Below, piece by piece: positions 8,001-16,112 of a stretch of 61,007 nt of DNA (its first letter is position 1; the number at the start of each line of letters is the position of its first letter). A program made the position numbers and the translations under genes. The stretch lies in assembly GCA_944350275.1 (NCBI GenBank), contig CALVOK010000031.1:1-61007 (forward strand), given 5' to 3'. The DNA comes from an uncultured Clostridia bacterium. Lineage in GTDB: Bacteria > Bacillota > Clostridia > Christensenellales > UBA1242. Below the pieces are notes generated by a model. It made no database searches, had not been told where the DNA came from, and saw nothing but the letters and a program-made list of their open reading frames with translations.

Positions 8001-8212
8001 TTCCTCAGGCACTTAAACTTTGCATTGACAATGGTGTAGCCTCTACGACTATGGTTCAGCGAAAACTCTCGATTGGTTATCCAAGAGCGGCAAGGATTGT
8101 TGACCAAATGGAAGAGAGAGGGTATATTTCAAGTGCTGAGGGCTCAAAACAACGACAAGTTTATGTTACAATTGATGAATTTTACTCTATTTTCGGTGAT
8201 ATTTATGACTAG
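5033..8212 (+). CDS. ftsK: DNA translocase FtsK/SpoIIIE
   Basis: A 1059-residue membrane-anchored motor that pumps DNA during chromosome segregation and, in spore formers, into the forespore. Four or five membrane helices occupy about 20-170. A long hydrophilic linker (about 175-600) is rich in Q, S, N and R/E and includes RENL-, RENG- and RKEN-like units around 450-500. The alpha domain follows. The RecA-like motor has Walker A GTTGSGKS at 732-739 and Walker B LVIIFDEFADF near 836-846. A C-terminal winged-helix gamma domain (about 985-1055, LKLCIDNGVASTTMVQRKL) reads the direction of the chromosome. The linker is much longer than in most SpoIIIE proteins (about 790 residues in total). Confidence 0.96.
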   Translation: MATFQVNKNKNSGKKNIKKIVGWSILVTSTLVFLFSVTSLIPALQYFFLGILGIFVYPLSVLGIIISLALLNNKKYVMPKRYAIFLTLSLYLFLSIIQLIILGSPYGLSYGEFLALNYTKQITAGGMIIGFLPSTFAYLMGLPATYVILSLGLVASIAFFVEAVLSLRKTNSQTKPIKLQIKEREEKVVENPRGKSRHYSQLRQSQEDENQSQEYNVMLDGNREEEKKRELSAREKLGLIGKGYNNYSNSYNQNNSYSGATKYNFSHDIKLPEEEKKSKVPEGMSVKEYLLTPPTVDMAKFMEHKPKPSQQTVQNQSSLGSFTSSMPNASTSEINKNISSLKSKDEIKPSSFVHEESYDLSQSQTIKRGNLPDVRPEEITSEAEDIIRSVVEQEKIDRNIDEQNFPSNNLSERNSSSTSDYNDYIDFGEVENTSNDSIQSRDSLARGESFDRTLSRNGEGLDRENLSRNNDLTRRENGFERGETVLSQRKENYVNNDLTRKENFDQDDNSYEESSTESDMVTNSSQETYLSGSDRSLNDRKQTFDKPKQDKPIDEMERRKRFVQLDDEKPPEKIKPYKYTRPPIDLITTKSDDLSVINEEVPLKRVALENALENFGVPAKVQNVVIGPTITRYEIEMPEGISVKRILSLDADIAYALSANGQIRIEAPIPGRSIVGIEVPNSKVAKVSIKDVLQSKEFALSPSPLTFALGKDITGNVKVCNLQKMPHLLVAGTTGSGKSVCLNSIIVSILYKASPDEVKFIMIDPKQVELSMYEGLPHMVVPRVITDPTKAVNALQWAVDEMERRFKLISEERVRNIGEYNKLDKVVQNKVKKMPYLVIIFDEFADFMAVAKNEIEDKIRRIAQKARAAGIHLILATQRPSTDVVTGTLKGNLPARIAFKVASRVDSEVILGSTGAEKLLGYGDMLYKPSDAEPSRLQGCFIDTPETKDIVNFIIEHNEEIYDEEANNAINNPNKANNNGSDSNGVDPLLPQALKLCIDNGVASTTMVQRKLSIGYPRAARIVDQMEERGYISSAEGSKQRQVYVTIDEFYSIFGDIYD

Positions 8213-8255
8213 GTCTTGTTATAAATGCAAAATTTAGTGATTATTGGAGACAGAT

Positions 8256-9578
8256 ATGACAAAAGAAGAATTGAAAAAGAAAAACCTCTCTGCAATAAGT
8301 CTAGGTTGCGACAAAAATAAAGTCGACCTTGAGAAAATGCTAGGGCGGATAAAAGAGTATGGCATAAACATTATAGATAATGTAGAGGAGGCGGACATTG
8401 TCATAGTCAACACTTGCGCCTTTATTCAGCCAGCACAGGAAGAGGCAATCTATAACATACTTGCTATGGAAAAACTGAAACAGGATGAGAGAATTGAAAA
8501 AGTTATTGTAACAGGATGCTTTCCTGAAAGAAACTACAACTCTATGAAAGAAAATTTCCCTAGCATTGATGCCTTTTTGCGACTTAATGAAAATGATAAG
8601 ATTGTTGAGACGATTGAAAAACTCTATGGGTTGGAGCCTTCCAAACCTGCCAAAAAGTTTGAGCGAGTTTTAACAAATAGTCCAAGTTATGCATATCTAA
8701 AAATTGCTGATGGCTGTGATAATGTTTGCTCATATTGTACAATTCCTAGGATAAGAGGAAGATATAAAAGTTATCCTATTGATGAACTTGTAGACGAGGC
8801 GAAAAACCTTGTCTCAAGAGGTGTAAAAGAGATTATTTTGGTTGCACAGGACTTAACTCGATATGGTGAGGACTTATACAAGGAAAACTGTCTTATAAAA
8901 TTGTGTGAAAAGTTATCAAAAATAAGAGGGCTAGACAAAATAAGACTTCATTATGCCTATCCTGAGAAGGTAACTGATGAACTTTTGGACTTCATCTCCA
9001 AAAATGAAAAGATGTGCAAGTATCTTGACCTGCCACTTCAACATATTGACGATGAAATTTTAAAGAGCATGAGAAGAAAACTTGGCGAAGGTGATACTCG
9101 AGAACTTATCACAAAGATAAAAACATCCTATCCAGAGATAGCACTTCGCACCACTTTCATAGTGGGTTATCCAGGCGAGAGCAAGGCACAATTTAAAAAA
9201 CTATGTGACTTTGTAAAGGAGAGCGAGTTTGATTATGCAGGCTTTTTCCCATACTCACGAGAACCTAACACGGCAAGTTACTTTATGAAAAAACAGATTT
9301 CTGAATTTGTAAAGAAAAGGCGACTGAAAAAGATAACAAATCTCCAACACGAAATTGTCCTCATAAAAGCAAGAGAAAAAATAGGGCAGGAAGTGGAAGT
9401 TTTGGTCGACTCATATGACGTTCAAAGCGGAGAATATATAGGTCACAGCGAAAAAATGTCTCCATTAGTTGACTTTAATGTCAAATTTGTGGATAATGGA
9501 AAGGTAGAGTGTTACACATACATAAAAGTACGAATATATGATTTTGATGGTAGCGATTATAAAGGAGAGATTATATGA
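8256..9578 (+). CDS. rimO: Ribosomal protein S12 methylthiotransferase RimO
   Basis: A radical-SAM enzyme that adds a methylthio group to an Asp of ribosomal protein S12. The N-terminal [4Fe-4S] domain has its three cysteines in SLGCDKNKVD, NTCAF and VTGCFPER. The radical-SAM site is CDNVCSYC (about 153-160). The TRAM domain lies at the C-terminus (about 375-440, GQEVEVLVDSYD). LGCDKN rather than YGCQMN separates it from MiaB, which is encoded elsewhere in this window. I start at ATG 8256 behind GGAG at 8246; an upstream TTG at 8244 would overlap that ribosome binding site. The end overlaps pgsA by 4 bases (ATGA). Confidence 0.93.
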   Translation: MTKEELKKKNLSAISLGCDKNKVDLEKMLGRIKEYGINIIDNVEEADIVIVNTCAFIQPAQEEAIYNILAMEKLKQDERIEKVIVTGCFPERNYNSMKENFPSIDAFLRLNENDKIVETIEKLYGLEPSKPAKKFERVLTNSPSYAYLKIADGCDNVCSYCTIPRIRGRYKSYPIDELVDEAKNLVSRGVKEIILVAQDLTRYGEDLYKENCLIKLCEKLSKIRGLDKIRLHYAYPEKVTDELLDFISKNEKMCKYLDLPLQHIDDEILKSMRRKLGEGDTRELITKIKTSYPEIALRTTFIVGYPGESKAQFKKLCDFVKESEFDYAGFFPYSREPNTASYFMKKQISEFVKKRRLKKITNLQHEIVLIKAREKIGQEVEVLVDSYDVQSGEYIGHSEKMSPLVDFNVKFVDNGKVECYTYIKVRIYDFDGSDYKGEII

Positions 9579-10342
9579 ATACACCAAATAAAATAACTTT
9601 GGCAAGATTGATTTTAATACCTTTCATAGTATTTTTCTATCTTGCAACTTTTATCCCTTTTGGCAGGCTTGTTTCGGCAGTTTTGTTTGTCGTTGCTTGC
9701 CTTACCGATTTTCTTGATGGATATCTTGCACGAAAGAACAATCAGGTGACGACACTAGGTAAATTTTTCGACTCAATTGCAGATAAGGTACTTGTTATGA
9801 CAGGACTAATCCTTATAGTTTCGGTACCTGTGGGAGTTATGAATTCTATTGTCTATCCAACTTGGCTTGGTGTTGTATGCGTAGTTATAATGCTTGCAAG
9901 AGAGTTTATCATAAGCGCGCTAAGACAGGTGTCTGCGTCGAAAGGTATTATCCTTGCGGCTGACAAAGGCGGAAAAGTTAAAGCAACTGCTCAATATGTG
10001 GTTGTAAGTTTGTACATGATATATGCATTTGTCTTGACTGATATTGTACAGGTGGGTGAAAATAACAAGGTGGTTGCAATAATCAATCTTGTTATGATGC
10101 TTCTTCTTATTGCTACAACATTGCTTACAGTTTACACAGGGGTATGCTATCTGTTAAGAAACAAAAAGGTTTTCAAAACTGAAAAACAGGCAAATCTCAC
10201 ATATATTGGTGAGGAAGATGATGAGGATGCTGAGCATAATGAAAAGACTAGCAGTGGCGAAGAAAAGGTTGAACCTAAGGAAATAGATAACACAAATAAA
10301 AAAGGTGATGTAGCAGGTAAATCAGTCAAAAAGGACGACTAG
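9575..10342 (+). CDS. pgsA: CDP-diacylglycerol-glycerol-3-phosphate 3-phosphatidyltransferase
   Basis: This integral membrane enzyme makes phosphatidylglycerophosphate, the first committed step of phosphatidylglycerol synthesis. The CDP-alcohol phosphatidyltransferase signature DGYLAR...GKFFDSIADK is complete (about 49-72), with four to five membrane helices over residues 10-195. The C-terminal 55 residues are a charged, Glu/Lys-rich tail (EEDDEDAEHNEKTSSGEEK) that ordinary PgsA proteins of about 180-195 residues lack. It is translationally coupled to rimO by an ATGA overlap and followed by the cinA-like gene, the classic pgsA-cinA-recA order. Confidence 0.93.
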   Translation: MNTPNKITLARLILIPFIVFFYLATFIPFGRLVSAVLFVVACLTDFLDGYLARKNNQVTTLGKFFDSIADKVLVMTGLILIVSVPVGVMNSIVYPTWLGVVCVVIMLAREFIISALRQVSASKGIILAADKGGKVKATAQYVVVSLYMIYAFVLTDIVQVGENNKVVAIINLVMMLLLIATTLLTVYTGVCYLLRNKKVFKTEKQANLTYIGEEDDEDAEHNEKTSSGEEKVEPKEIDNTNKKGDVAGKSVKKDD

Positions 10343-10387
10343 GCAAAGCAAAGACCAACAAACGATAAATTAAATAAAAAGGATAAA

Positions 10388-11380
10388 TTGGAGATGGGAT
10401 ATAAGGTTTTTATATTTTCAGACAACATTTTGAAAGGACAGGACAAATTTGATTTCTCTTTATTTAATAAAGTTTGTCTTGAAAATTTAATTGATATTGA
10501 CTCTATAAACATAGACAAATTTGATATTGATAGAGAATTTATAAAAGAAAATGAAAATCTTATAGTATTTTGTGAAAATAAAAATCTAGATAATCTTATC
10601 ATTAAAAATATAAGATTTTTAGGAAGTAAAAAGACTTTTGTTGACGAACAAATAGTGATATTTGATAAAGCGGGGACAAAAGTCATTTTTGCGCCTATTG
10701 AAAGTGACCTTAGATTATTAAATAAGGTGTTTATAAAAGATGAGAACAAAAAGTATTGTCAATTCCACCTCTTTGGACTCTCAAAAGAGCAAATTCAAGA
10801 GCGACTTGAAAGGTTAAAACAGCGAATTGATGGTTTCTCGTATAAGTTTATCTGTGACAATTTGCTTTGTGACATTGTGCTGTCTTATAATGGAAAAATA
10901 AATCTTATAGATGATAACATGGTGCTTATTGCAAGTGAGTTTAAAGAGAATGTTTACAGTGAGAACAATATGCTTTTACCTGAAATAGTGGTAAAGATGT
11001 TAAAACTCAAAGATAAAAGCCTTGCGGTAGTTGAAAATGTCACTCAAGGTAGGGTAATAGAAAGTTTGCTCGGTGAGGGTGATAGTTCCTTTTTAAAAGG
11101 GGCTTGGTTTGAACAAATTTCATCTATTGACACTGACATTTTATGCGAAAAGGTAGAGGAATACAAAAAGAAGTCGCAGGCAGATGTAATTGTAATTATG
11201 AGCGGAAATGATGACGAAAATGGACTTGTGCTAAACTTTGCGATAGCGGATGGCGAAGAAATACATATTTACAAAAATAACTTCAAGGCAGACAAAGAGT
11301 CATGCATTGAAATGGCGAAAAATTCAATTTTATTCCATTTAGCGAAAAGACTAAGACAAAAAGACGTCGGACAGCACTAG
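10388..11380 (+). CDS. Degenerate CinA-like protein
   Basis: The position between pgsA and recA and the C-terminal pattern identify a CinA relative, 330 residues against the usual 400 or more. CinA pairs a molybdopterin-binding-like N-domain with a nicotinamide-nucleotide deamidase (PncC) domain. The PncC signature AESCTGG appears here as VENVTQG (about 214-220), so the catalytic Ser is Asn. The following GGSSxFxGG-like stretch is DSSFLKGAWFEQI, and the later GIAGPxG loop is IVIMSGNDDENG. The N-domain is barely recognisable. I keep the TTG at 10388, which has AAAGGA just upstream; an ATG at 10394 is the alternative. It probably lacks amidase activity. Confidence 0.65.
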   Translation: MEMGYKVFIFSDNILKGQDKFDFSLFNKVCLENLIDIDSINIDKFDIDREFIKENENLIVFCENKNLDNLIIKNIRFLGSKKTFVDEQIVIFDKAGTKVIFAPIESDLRLLNKVFIKDENKKYCQFHLFGLSKEQIQERLERLKQRIDGFSYKFICDNLLCDIVLSYNGKINLIDDNMVLIASEFKENVYSENNMLLPEIVVKMLKLKDKSLAVVENVTQGRVIESLLGEGDSSFLKGAWFEQISSIDTDILCEKVEEYKKKSQADVIVIMSGNDDENGLVLNFAIADGEEIHIYKNNFKADKESCIEMAKNSILFHLAKRLRQKDVGQH

Positions 11381-11521
11381 GGTAATTTGACTTTGTCACT
11401 TTATAAATGATTTTATTATAATAATGATTTTAATGTAAATGATTTTATCTAAAAACAATAAAATTATTTTGAATTTCAAGCAAAATTTGATAGAATATAC
11501 TAGAATTATTGTGAGGTTTTT

Positions 11522-12568
11522 ATGGAAAAGAAAGAAGAAAAGAAAGATGTAAAAAAAGATAGCAAGAAAGACGCACTTGACCAAGCACTACTTCAAATTG
11601 AAAAGCAGTATGGCAAGGGCGCAATCATGAAATTTGGTGACAAGGTCAATGCACCTATTGATGTTATATCAACAGGGTGTCTGACACTTGATATTGCTCT
11701 CGGCATTGGCGGTGTGCCAAAGGGAAGAATAATTGAAATTTACGGACCAGAGTCCTCTGGTAAAACTACCGTTTCTCTTCATATCATTGCGGAGGCACAA
11801 AAAGCGGGCGGTACTGCTGCGTTTATTGATGCTGAGCACGCACTTGACCCTACTTACGCAGAGAAATTAGGCGTAAATCTAAACGAACTTTTAATCTCTC
11901 AGCCAGATAATGGTGAGCAGGCATTAAATATATGCGAAACCCTTGTAAAGTCAGGTTCAGTTGACATCATAGTCGTTGACTCGGTCGCTGCACTTACTCC
12001 AAAGGCGGAAATTGATGGTGAAATGGGTGATAATCATGTAGGTTTGCAGGCGAGAATGATGAGCCAGGCACTTAGAAAACTTACAGGAATAATCAATAAG
12101 AGTAATACCACAGTCATCTTTATTAACCAACTTAGAGAAAAAGTTGGTGTAATGTTCGGTTCGCCAGAGACCACAACAGGCGGAAAGGCATTAAAGTTCT
12201 ATTCAAGCATAAGACTTGATGTAAGGAAGAAAGATGCAATCAAAGATGGCACAAATTTTATTGGAAACAGAACGGTTGTTAAGGTAGTTAAGAACAAACT
12301 CGCGCCACCATTCAGGTCGGCAGAATTTGATATTGTCTACGGACAAGGTATAAGCCAAACAGGTTGTGTTATTGACCTTGCTCTTGATAAGGATATCATC
12401 AAAAAATCTGGGTCGTGGTTCTCATATAATGACGAAAAAATTGGACAAGGCAAAGAAAATGTTAAGGCATATCTTGAACAAAATAAGGATATTTACAATG
12501 AGATATTTGAGAAAGTCAAAGATGCTTATGGCATAGGTGAGAACAAGGAAGTTCCAGCCGAAGAGTAA
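11522..12568 (+). CDS. recA: Recombinase RecA
   Basis: The 348-residue strand-exchange ATPase for homologous recombination and SOS signalling has a full-length RecA core. Walker A is GPESSGKTT (about 75-83), with the EHALDP block, [15 protein letters not shown] (Walker B region), the L2 loop [22 protein letters not shown], and the C-terminal lobe. The first 20 residues are an unusually Lys/Glu-rich extension ([18 protein letters not shown]). GAGG lies 5 bases before the ATG. A plausible promoter is TTGAAT (11469-11474) with TAGAAT (11491-11496). I found no clear GAAC-N4-GTTC LexA box in the upstream region. Confidence 0.98.
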   Translation: MEKKEEKKDVKKDSKKDALDQALLQIEKQYGKGAIMKFGDKVNAPIDVISTGCLTLDIALGIGGVPKGRIIEIYGPESSGKTTVSLHIIAEAQKAGGTAAFIDAEHALDPTYAEKLGVNLNELLISQPDNGEQALNICETLVKSGSVDIIVVDSVAALTPKAEIDGEMGDNHVGLQARMMSQALRKLTGIINKSNTTVIFINQLREKVGVMFGSPETTTGGKALKFYSSIRLDVRKKDAIKDGTNFIGNRTVVKVVKNKLAPPFRSAEFDIVYGQGISQTGCVIDLALDKDIIKKSGSWFSYNDEKIGQGKENVKAYLEQNKDIYNEIFEKVKDAYGIGENKEVPAEE

Positions 12569-12583
12569 AAGTTGAAAGTATTC

Positions 12584-12614
12584 AAAAAATTCCCTTTGTT
12601 ATGGGAATTTTTTG
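12584..12614. terminator. Bidirectional terminator between recA and the PBP gene
   Basis: AAAAAATTCCC (12584-12594) and GGGAATTTTTT (12603-12613) form a perfect 11-bp stem with A and T runs. It can serve both convergent genes. Confidence 0.9.
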
Positions 12615-12636
12615 ATTGCTTTTGTCTGATAAAAAT

Positions 12637-14865
12637 TTACATAAACCACTTGTCGTTTGTCTTGTATGTACTTTCAGTTTTAATCAAACTTAACTTTTCT
12701 TCTCTTTTAATATCAGGCTCTAGTGTGTAGAAATAGACAATATCAATGTTGAGTTTATTAGATTTCATTTCAATGTAAACCTCTTGACTGCCGTTTTTGC
12801 CAGAAAGCGAATTTATTACCTTTCCATTTTCAAGGAAATTGTATGTTAGATAATTCTTCGCATTAAATGTTATTACCGCTTTGTCATTTTCTACCTTGCT
12901 AGTAAAGTCGGTCTTGTCAATTTCAGTAAATTTATTTGATATATCTTGTGGAAGATTGAAAGATGAAAACATCTCAGCGTGCTTGTACCGCTCAGGCATA
13001 TAGATGTTTGCCAGCATTATTCTATGATTTTCGTTAAGTTCAGTCTCGTCTATATCTCTCTCGACAATAGTGCTAGGCTTTATAAAAGTAGAGTTATCTT
13101 TGACTTTCAAAAAGAAGTTTTTAACAATTTCAGTTGGTTGATTTCCGCCTGCATAACTGATAGGAGTATTGTCAAGATTGCCCATCCATACACCGCAGGT
13201 ATAGTTTTTAGTGTAGGAAATATTCCATGCGTCGAGGTTTTCTTTAGAGTTTTTCTTGCCCACAGTACCTGTTTTAGAGGCAATATCCATATTGAGAGAG
13301 GCAAGTTTTTTTGCCGTTCCGCTTGTCGCACAGGTTTTAAGCATATCAGTCAAGAGATAGGCGGTATCTTCTCGCATGACCCTTTCTTCTTTAGGCTTAT
13401 TTACATATACAAGTTTGTCGTTTTTGTCGGTAATAAAGGAGACAAATCTTGCCTCTGCATAATTTCCGCTGTCAGCGAAAGTGGAGTATGCACCAGCAAG
13501 TTGCTTGATATTGACGCCATAAGTCATACCGCCAAGTGCTAGGGTGTAACTATCATCTTTTTCATCAAATTCAATTCCCATCTCTTCTGCATATGCCTTT
13601 GCCTTATCAATTCCCACATAAGATAAGACCTTTACAGCAGGAATATTGATAGATTTAGACAGTGCCTCTCTTGCACTGACATATCCATGATAGACATTTC
13701 CGACATTTTTAGGAGAGTAGTCACTTATAGTAGTCTTTTCATCAAGTAGTTGCGAGCAAGGATAGATAACATCTTCATTCAACGCAGGTCCATAGACAAG
13801 TACAGGTTTTATGCAGGAACCTGGTTGCCTTTTTGCCTCCAAAATTTTAAAAATACTGTTTCCATTGTAGGCAAGAACTGCGTGCTTAGAATTGTCAATT
13901 ACAATTCCAGCATAATCACAGTTGGCACTATTTGAAGATAACGCCTCATCAAGTGCCTTTTGTTTCTCTTCATTCTGATAGGTATATATTTTATAACCTT
14001 TAAGAGCAATCTGTCGTGCGGGCAACCCCAAAATTTCTTCCGCCTCATCAATAGATGCCTGACTAAAGGAGTTAAGTTTGTTTTTAGGCTGACTATTTAT
14101 ATTTAAGTCAATTTTGCTATCACTTGCCTTTTTGTAATCTTCTAGCGATATAAATCCGTCTTTATACATTTGCGACAGAACCAAGTTTCGCCTTGCAAGT
14201 GCGTTGTCGTAGTTTTTTATAGGTGAATATTTTGCGGGTGATTTTATAATTCCGCTAAGTAGAGCCGACTCTTCCAAATTCAAGTCCTTTGCCTCTTTTG
14301 AGAAGTAGTAATTTGAAGCATTTTCTATTCCATAGCAATTGTTGCCAAAGTAAATGACATTTAGGTATAATTCAAGGATTTCATCTTTGGTGAACTTATT
14401 TTCAATCTTTTGAGCAAGGGCAATTTCTTTTATCTTTCTCTCGAAGGTCTTTTCGCTTGTAAGCAGGGTGTTCTTGACAAGTTGTTGAGTGATAGTTGAA
14501 GCGCCTTCCTTTAGACTTCTTGATTTTATATTGTTAACCATAGCCTTGGCAATTCGTTTGTAGTTTACACCTTTATGCTGATAAAAATCCTTATCTTCAA
14601 TAGATAGAAAGGCATTCTTTGTGTAATCATGTAGAGATGAAACTTTAGCAATAGACTTATTTATCTCGTTGTCCTCTTTGATAGGTTTATTTTCACTGTC
14701 ATAAACCTGTACTGTGATATAGGGCGAGGATAGACAGGTGCTATCAATATTTATCGCCCTTGCTCTAACATATATTGAAGAAATGTAAAATGCCACACCT
14801 ATTATAGATGCAACCACCAAAATAAAGAAAATAATCAAAAATACCTTAAAAAATTTTTTCATCAT
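12637..14865 (-). CDS. Class A penicillin-binding protein (transglycosylase/transpeptidase)
   Basis: This bifunctional 742-residue cell-wall synthase polymerises glycan strands and cross-links peptides outside the membrane. One N-terminal membrane anchor (about 5-30) is followed by the GT51 domain: SIEDKDFYQHKG with the catalytic Glu, then GASTITQQLVKN and KIKEIALAQKIE. The transpeptidase has the active-site SCIK in RQPGSCIKPVL (about 345), SIN in LSKSINIPAV, and KTG in ASKTGTVG. The C-terminal 120 residues form an extra beta-type domain. It is convergent to recA and divergent from miaB. I see no strong ribosome binding site before the ATG. Confidence 0.93.
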   Translation of the reverse strand: MMKKFFKVFLIIFFILVVASIIGVAFYISSIYVRARAINIDSTCLSSPYITVQVYDSENKPIKEDNEINKSIAKVSSLHDYTKNAFLSIEDKDFYQHKGVNYKRIAKAMVNNIKSRSLKEGASTITQQLVKNTLLTSEKTFERKIKEIALAQKIENKFTKDEILELYLNVIYFGNNCYGIENASNYYFSKEAKDLNLEESALLSGIIKSPAKYSPIKNYDNALARRNLVLSQMYKDGFISLEDYKKASDSKIDLNINSQPKNKLNSFSQASIDEAEEILGLPARQIALKGYKIYTYQNEEKQKALDEALSSNSANCDYAGIVIDNSKHAVLAYNGNSIFKILEAKRQPGSCIKPVLVYGPALNEDVIYPCSQLLDEKTTISDYSPKNVGNVYHGYVSAREALSKSINIPAVKVLSYVGIDKAKAYAEEMGIEFDEKDDSYTLALGGMTYGVNIKQLAGAYSTFADSGNYAEARFVSFITDKNDKLVYVNKPKEERVMREDTAYLLTDMLKTCATSGTAKKLASLNMDIASKTGTVGKKNSKENLDAWNISYTKNYTCGVWMGNLDNTPISYAGGNQPTEIVKNFFLKVKDNSTFIKPSTIVERDIDETELNENHRIMLANIYMPERYKHAEMFSSFNLPQDISNKFTEIDKTDFTSKVENDKAVITFNAKNYLTYNFLENGKVINSLSGKNGSQEVYIEMKSNKLNIDIVYFYTLEPDIKREEKLSLIKTESTYKTNDKWFM

Positions 14866-14887
14866 GATTATTATGTATCATAATCAT
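14864..14887. promoter_or_regulatory. Dyad over the PBP gene start
   Basis: ATGATTAT (14864-14871) and ATAATCAT (14880-14887) are perfect 8-bp arms covering the start codon of the PBP gene. The site could be an operator or an mRNA hairpin over the start. In an AT-rich region it could also be chance. Confidence 0.35.
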
Positions 14888-14919
14888 AAAATTATTTGTT
14901 TTATAAGATAATTTTTTAT

Positions 14920-14948
14920 TTGAAAATTAAACAATTTTATTGTATAAT
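14920..14948 (+). promoter_or_regulatory. Promoter of the miaB-mutS-mutL operon
   Basis: TTGAAA (14920-14925) and TATAAT (14943-14948) are separated by 17 bases. Confidence 0.7.
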
Positions 14949-14990
14949 TATGATATATGTCAAAATAAAGAATAAATGGAGATAACAAAA

Positions 14991-16112
14991 GTGAAATATT
15001 TTATAGTTACATATGGATGCCAAATGAATGTACATGAGTCAGAAAAGTTGGCAGGAATACTTGAAAATATAGGATATCAGCCTTGCGAAAAAAGAGAGGA
15101 GGCGGACATCATTGTCTTTAATACCTGCGCAATACGAGAGGGTGCGGAAGATAGGGTGTTTGGAAATGTGGGTAACCTTAAAAAACTTAAAAAGAAAAAT
15201 AAGAACTTGATAATAGCGGTCTGCGGATGCATGACACAGAAAGAGGATTCAGCACAAAAACTTCTAAACACCTTTCCTTTTGTAGATATTGTTCTGGGTA
15301 CCTTTAATATGACAAAACTGGGTTACTTCATAGAGGCGGTGAAAAAAGGACGGCAGATTGAGATTCTTGACGAGGGTGAGATTGATGAGGTTTTGCCTTA
15401 TAAGCGAACGAGTGGAGATAATGCATGGGTAAATATCATGCAAGGTTGCAATAATTTTTGTACCTATTGCATAGTGCCCTACGTAAAAGGTCGAGAAAAG
15501 TCGAGAAAGGAAGAGAATATTTTAAAGGAAATTAAAGAAATTCTTAAAGAGGGCAAATATAAAAAGATAACACTCTTAGGGCAGAATGTAAATTCCTATG
15601 GCAAGGATTTAAACCCAGAAGTGTCCTTTTCAAAACTTTTAAAAGATATTTGCGCTCTTGACGGAGATTTTACACTCTCTTTTATGACGTCACACCCTAA
15701 AGATTTGACAGATGACGTCATTGACACCATAGCAAAAGAGGACAAAATTGAGAAGTACATACATCTTCCTGCTCAAAGTGGAAACAATAGAATTCTAAAA
15801 CTTATGAACAGAAAATACACAAGAGAAAAGTATCTTGAAATTATTAATAAAATAAGGGCAAAGATTCCAAACTGCAGAATAACCTCAGATTTTATAGTAG
15901 GTTTTCCAAGCGAAACAGAAGAGGAATTCAATGACACTTTAAGCCTTGTAGAACAGGTTAAATATGACAGCATATTTGCATTTATGTTTTCTTCGCGTAG
16001 TGGAACAGTCGCCGAAAAGATGGATGGACAGATTCCAGAGAGCGAAAAGAAAAGACGTGTCAACAAGTTGCTTGCCCTTGAAAAAAGACTTCAAAAGGAG
16101 GCAAACAAATGA
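14991..16112 (+). CDS. miaB: tRNA methylthiotransferase MiaB lacking the TRAM domain
   Basis: A radical-SAM enzyme that converts i6A37 of tRNAs to ms2i6A37. TYGCQMNVHESE, NTCAIREGAE and VCGCMTQ supply the first cluster; CNNFCTYCIVPYVKGRE is the radical-SAM site. The protein ends at residue 373, just after the RRVNKLLALEKRLQ helix, where ordinary MiaB continues for about 60 residues into TRAM. Its stop overlaps the mutS start (ATGA), so the short form is fixed. I start at GTG 14991, 9 bases behind GGAG (14978-14981). An ATG at 14976 with no ribosome binding site is the alternative. miaA, which makes its substrate, is in the same gene cluster. Confidence 0.9.
   Translation: MKYFIVTYGCQMNVHESEKLAGILENIGYQPCEKREEADIIVFNTCAIREGAEDRVFGNVGNLKKLKKKNKNLIIAVCGCMTQKEDSAQKLLNTFPFVDIVLGTFNMTKLGYFIEAVKKGRQIEILDEGEIDEVLPYKRTSGDNAWVNIMQGCNNFCTYCIVPYVKGREKSRKEENILKEIKEILKEGKYKKITLLGQNVNSYGKDLNPEVSFSKLLKDICALDGDFTLSFMTSHPKDLTDDVIDTIAKEDKIEKYIHLPAQSGNNRILKLMNRKYTREKYLEIINKIRAKIPNCRITSDFIVGFPSETEEEFNDTLSLVEQVKYDSIFAFMFSSRSGTVAEKMDGQIPESEKKRRVNKLLALEKRLQKEANK

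Noticed and set aside
11400..11521. LexA box upstream of recA
   Set aside because: I could not find a GAAC-N4-GTTC-like site, although SOS control of recA would be expected.
12979..13542. 187-residue ORF opposite the penicillin-binding protein gene
   Set aside because: It lies entirely inside a conserved gene on the other strand, and its product shows no domain pattern or ribosome binding site.
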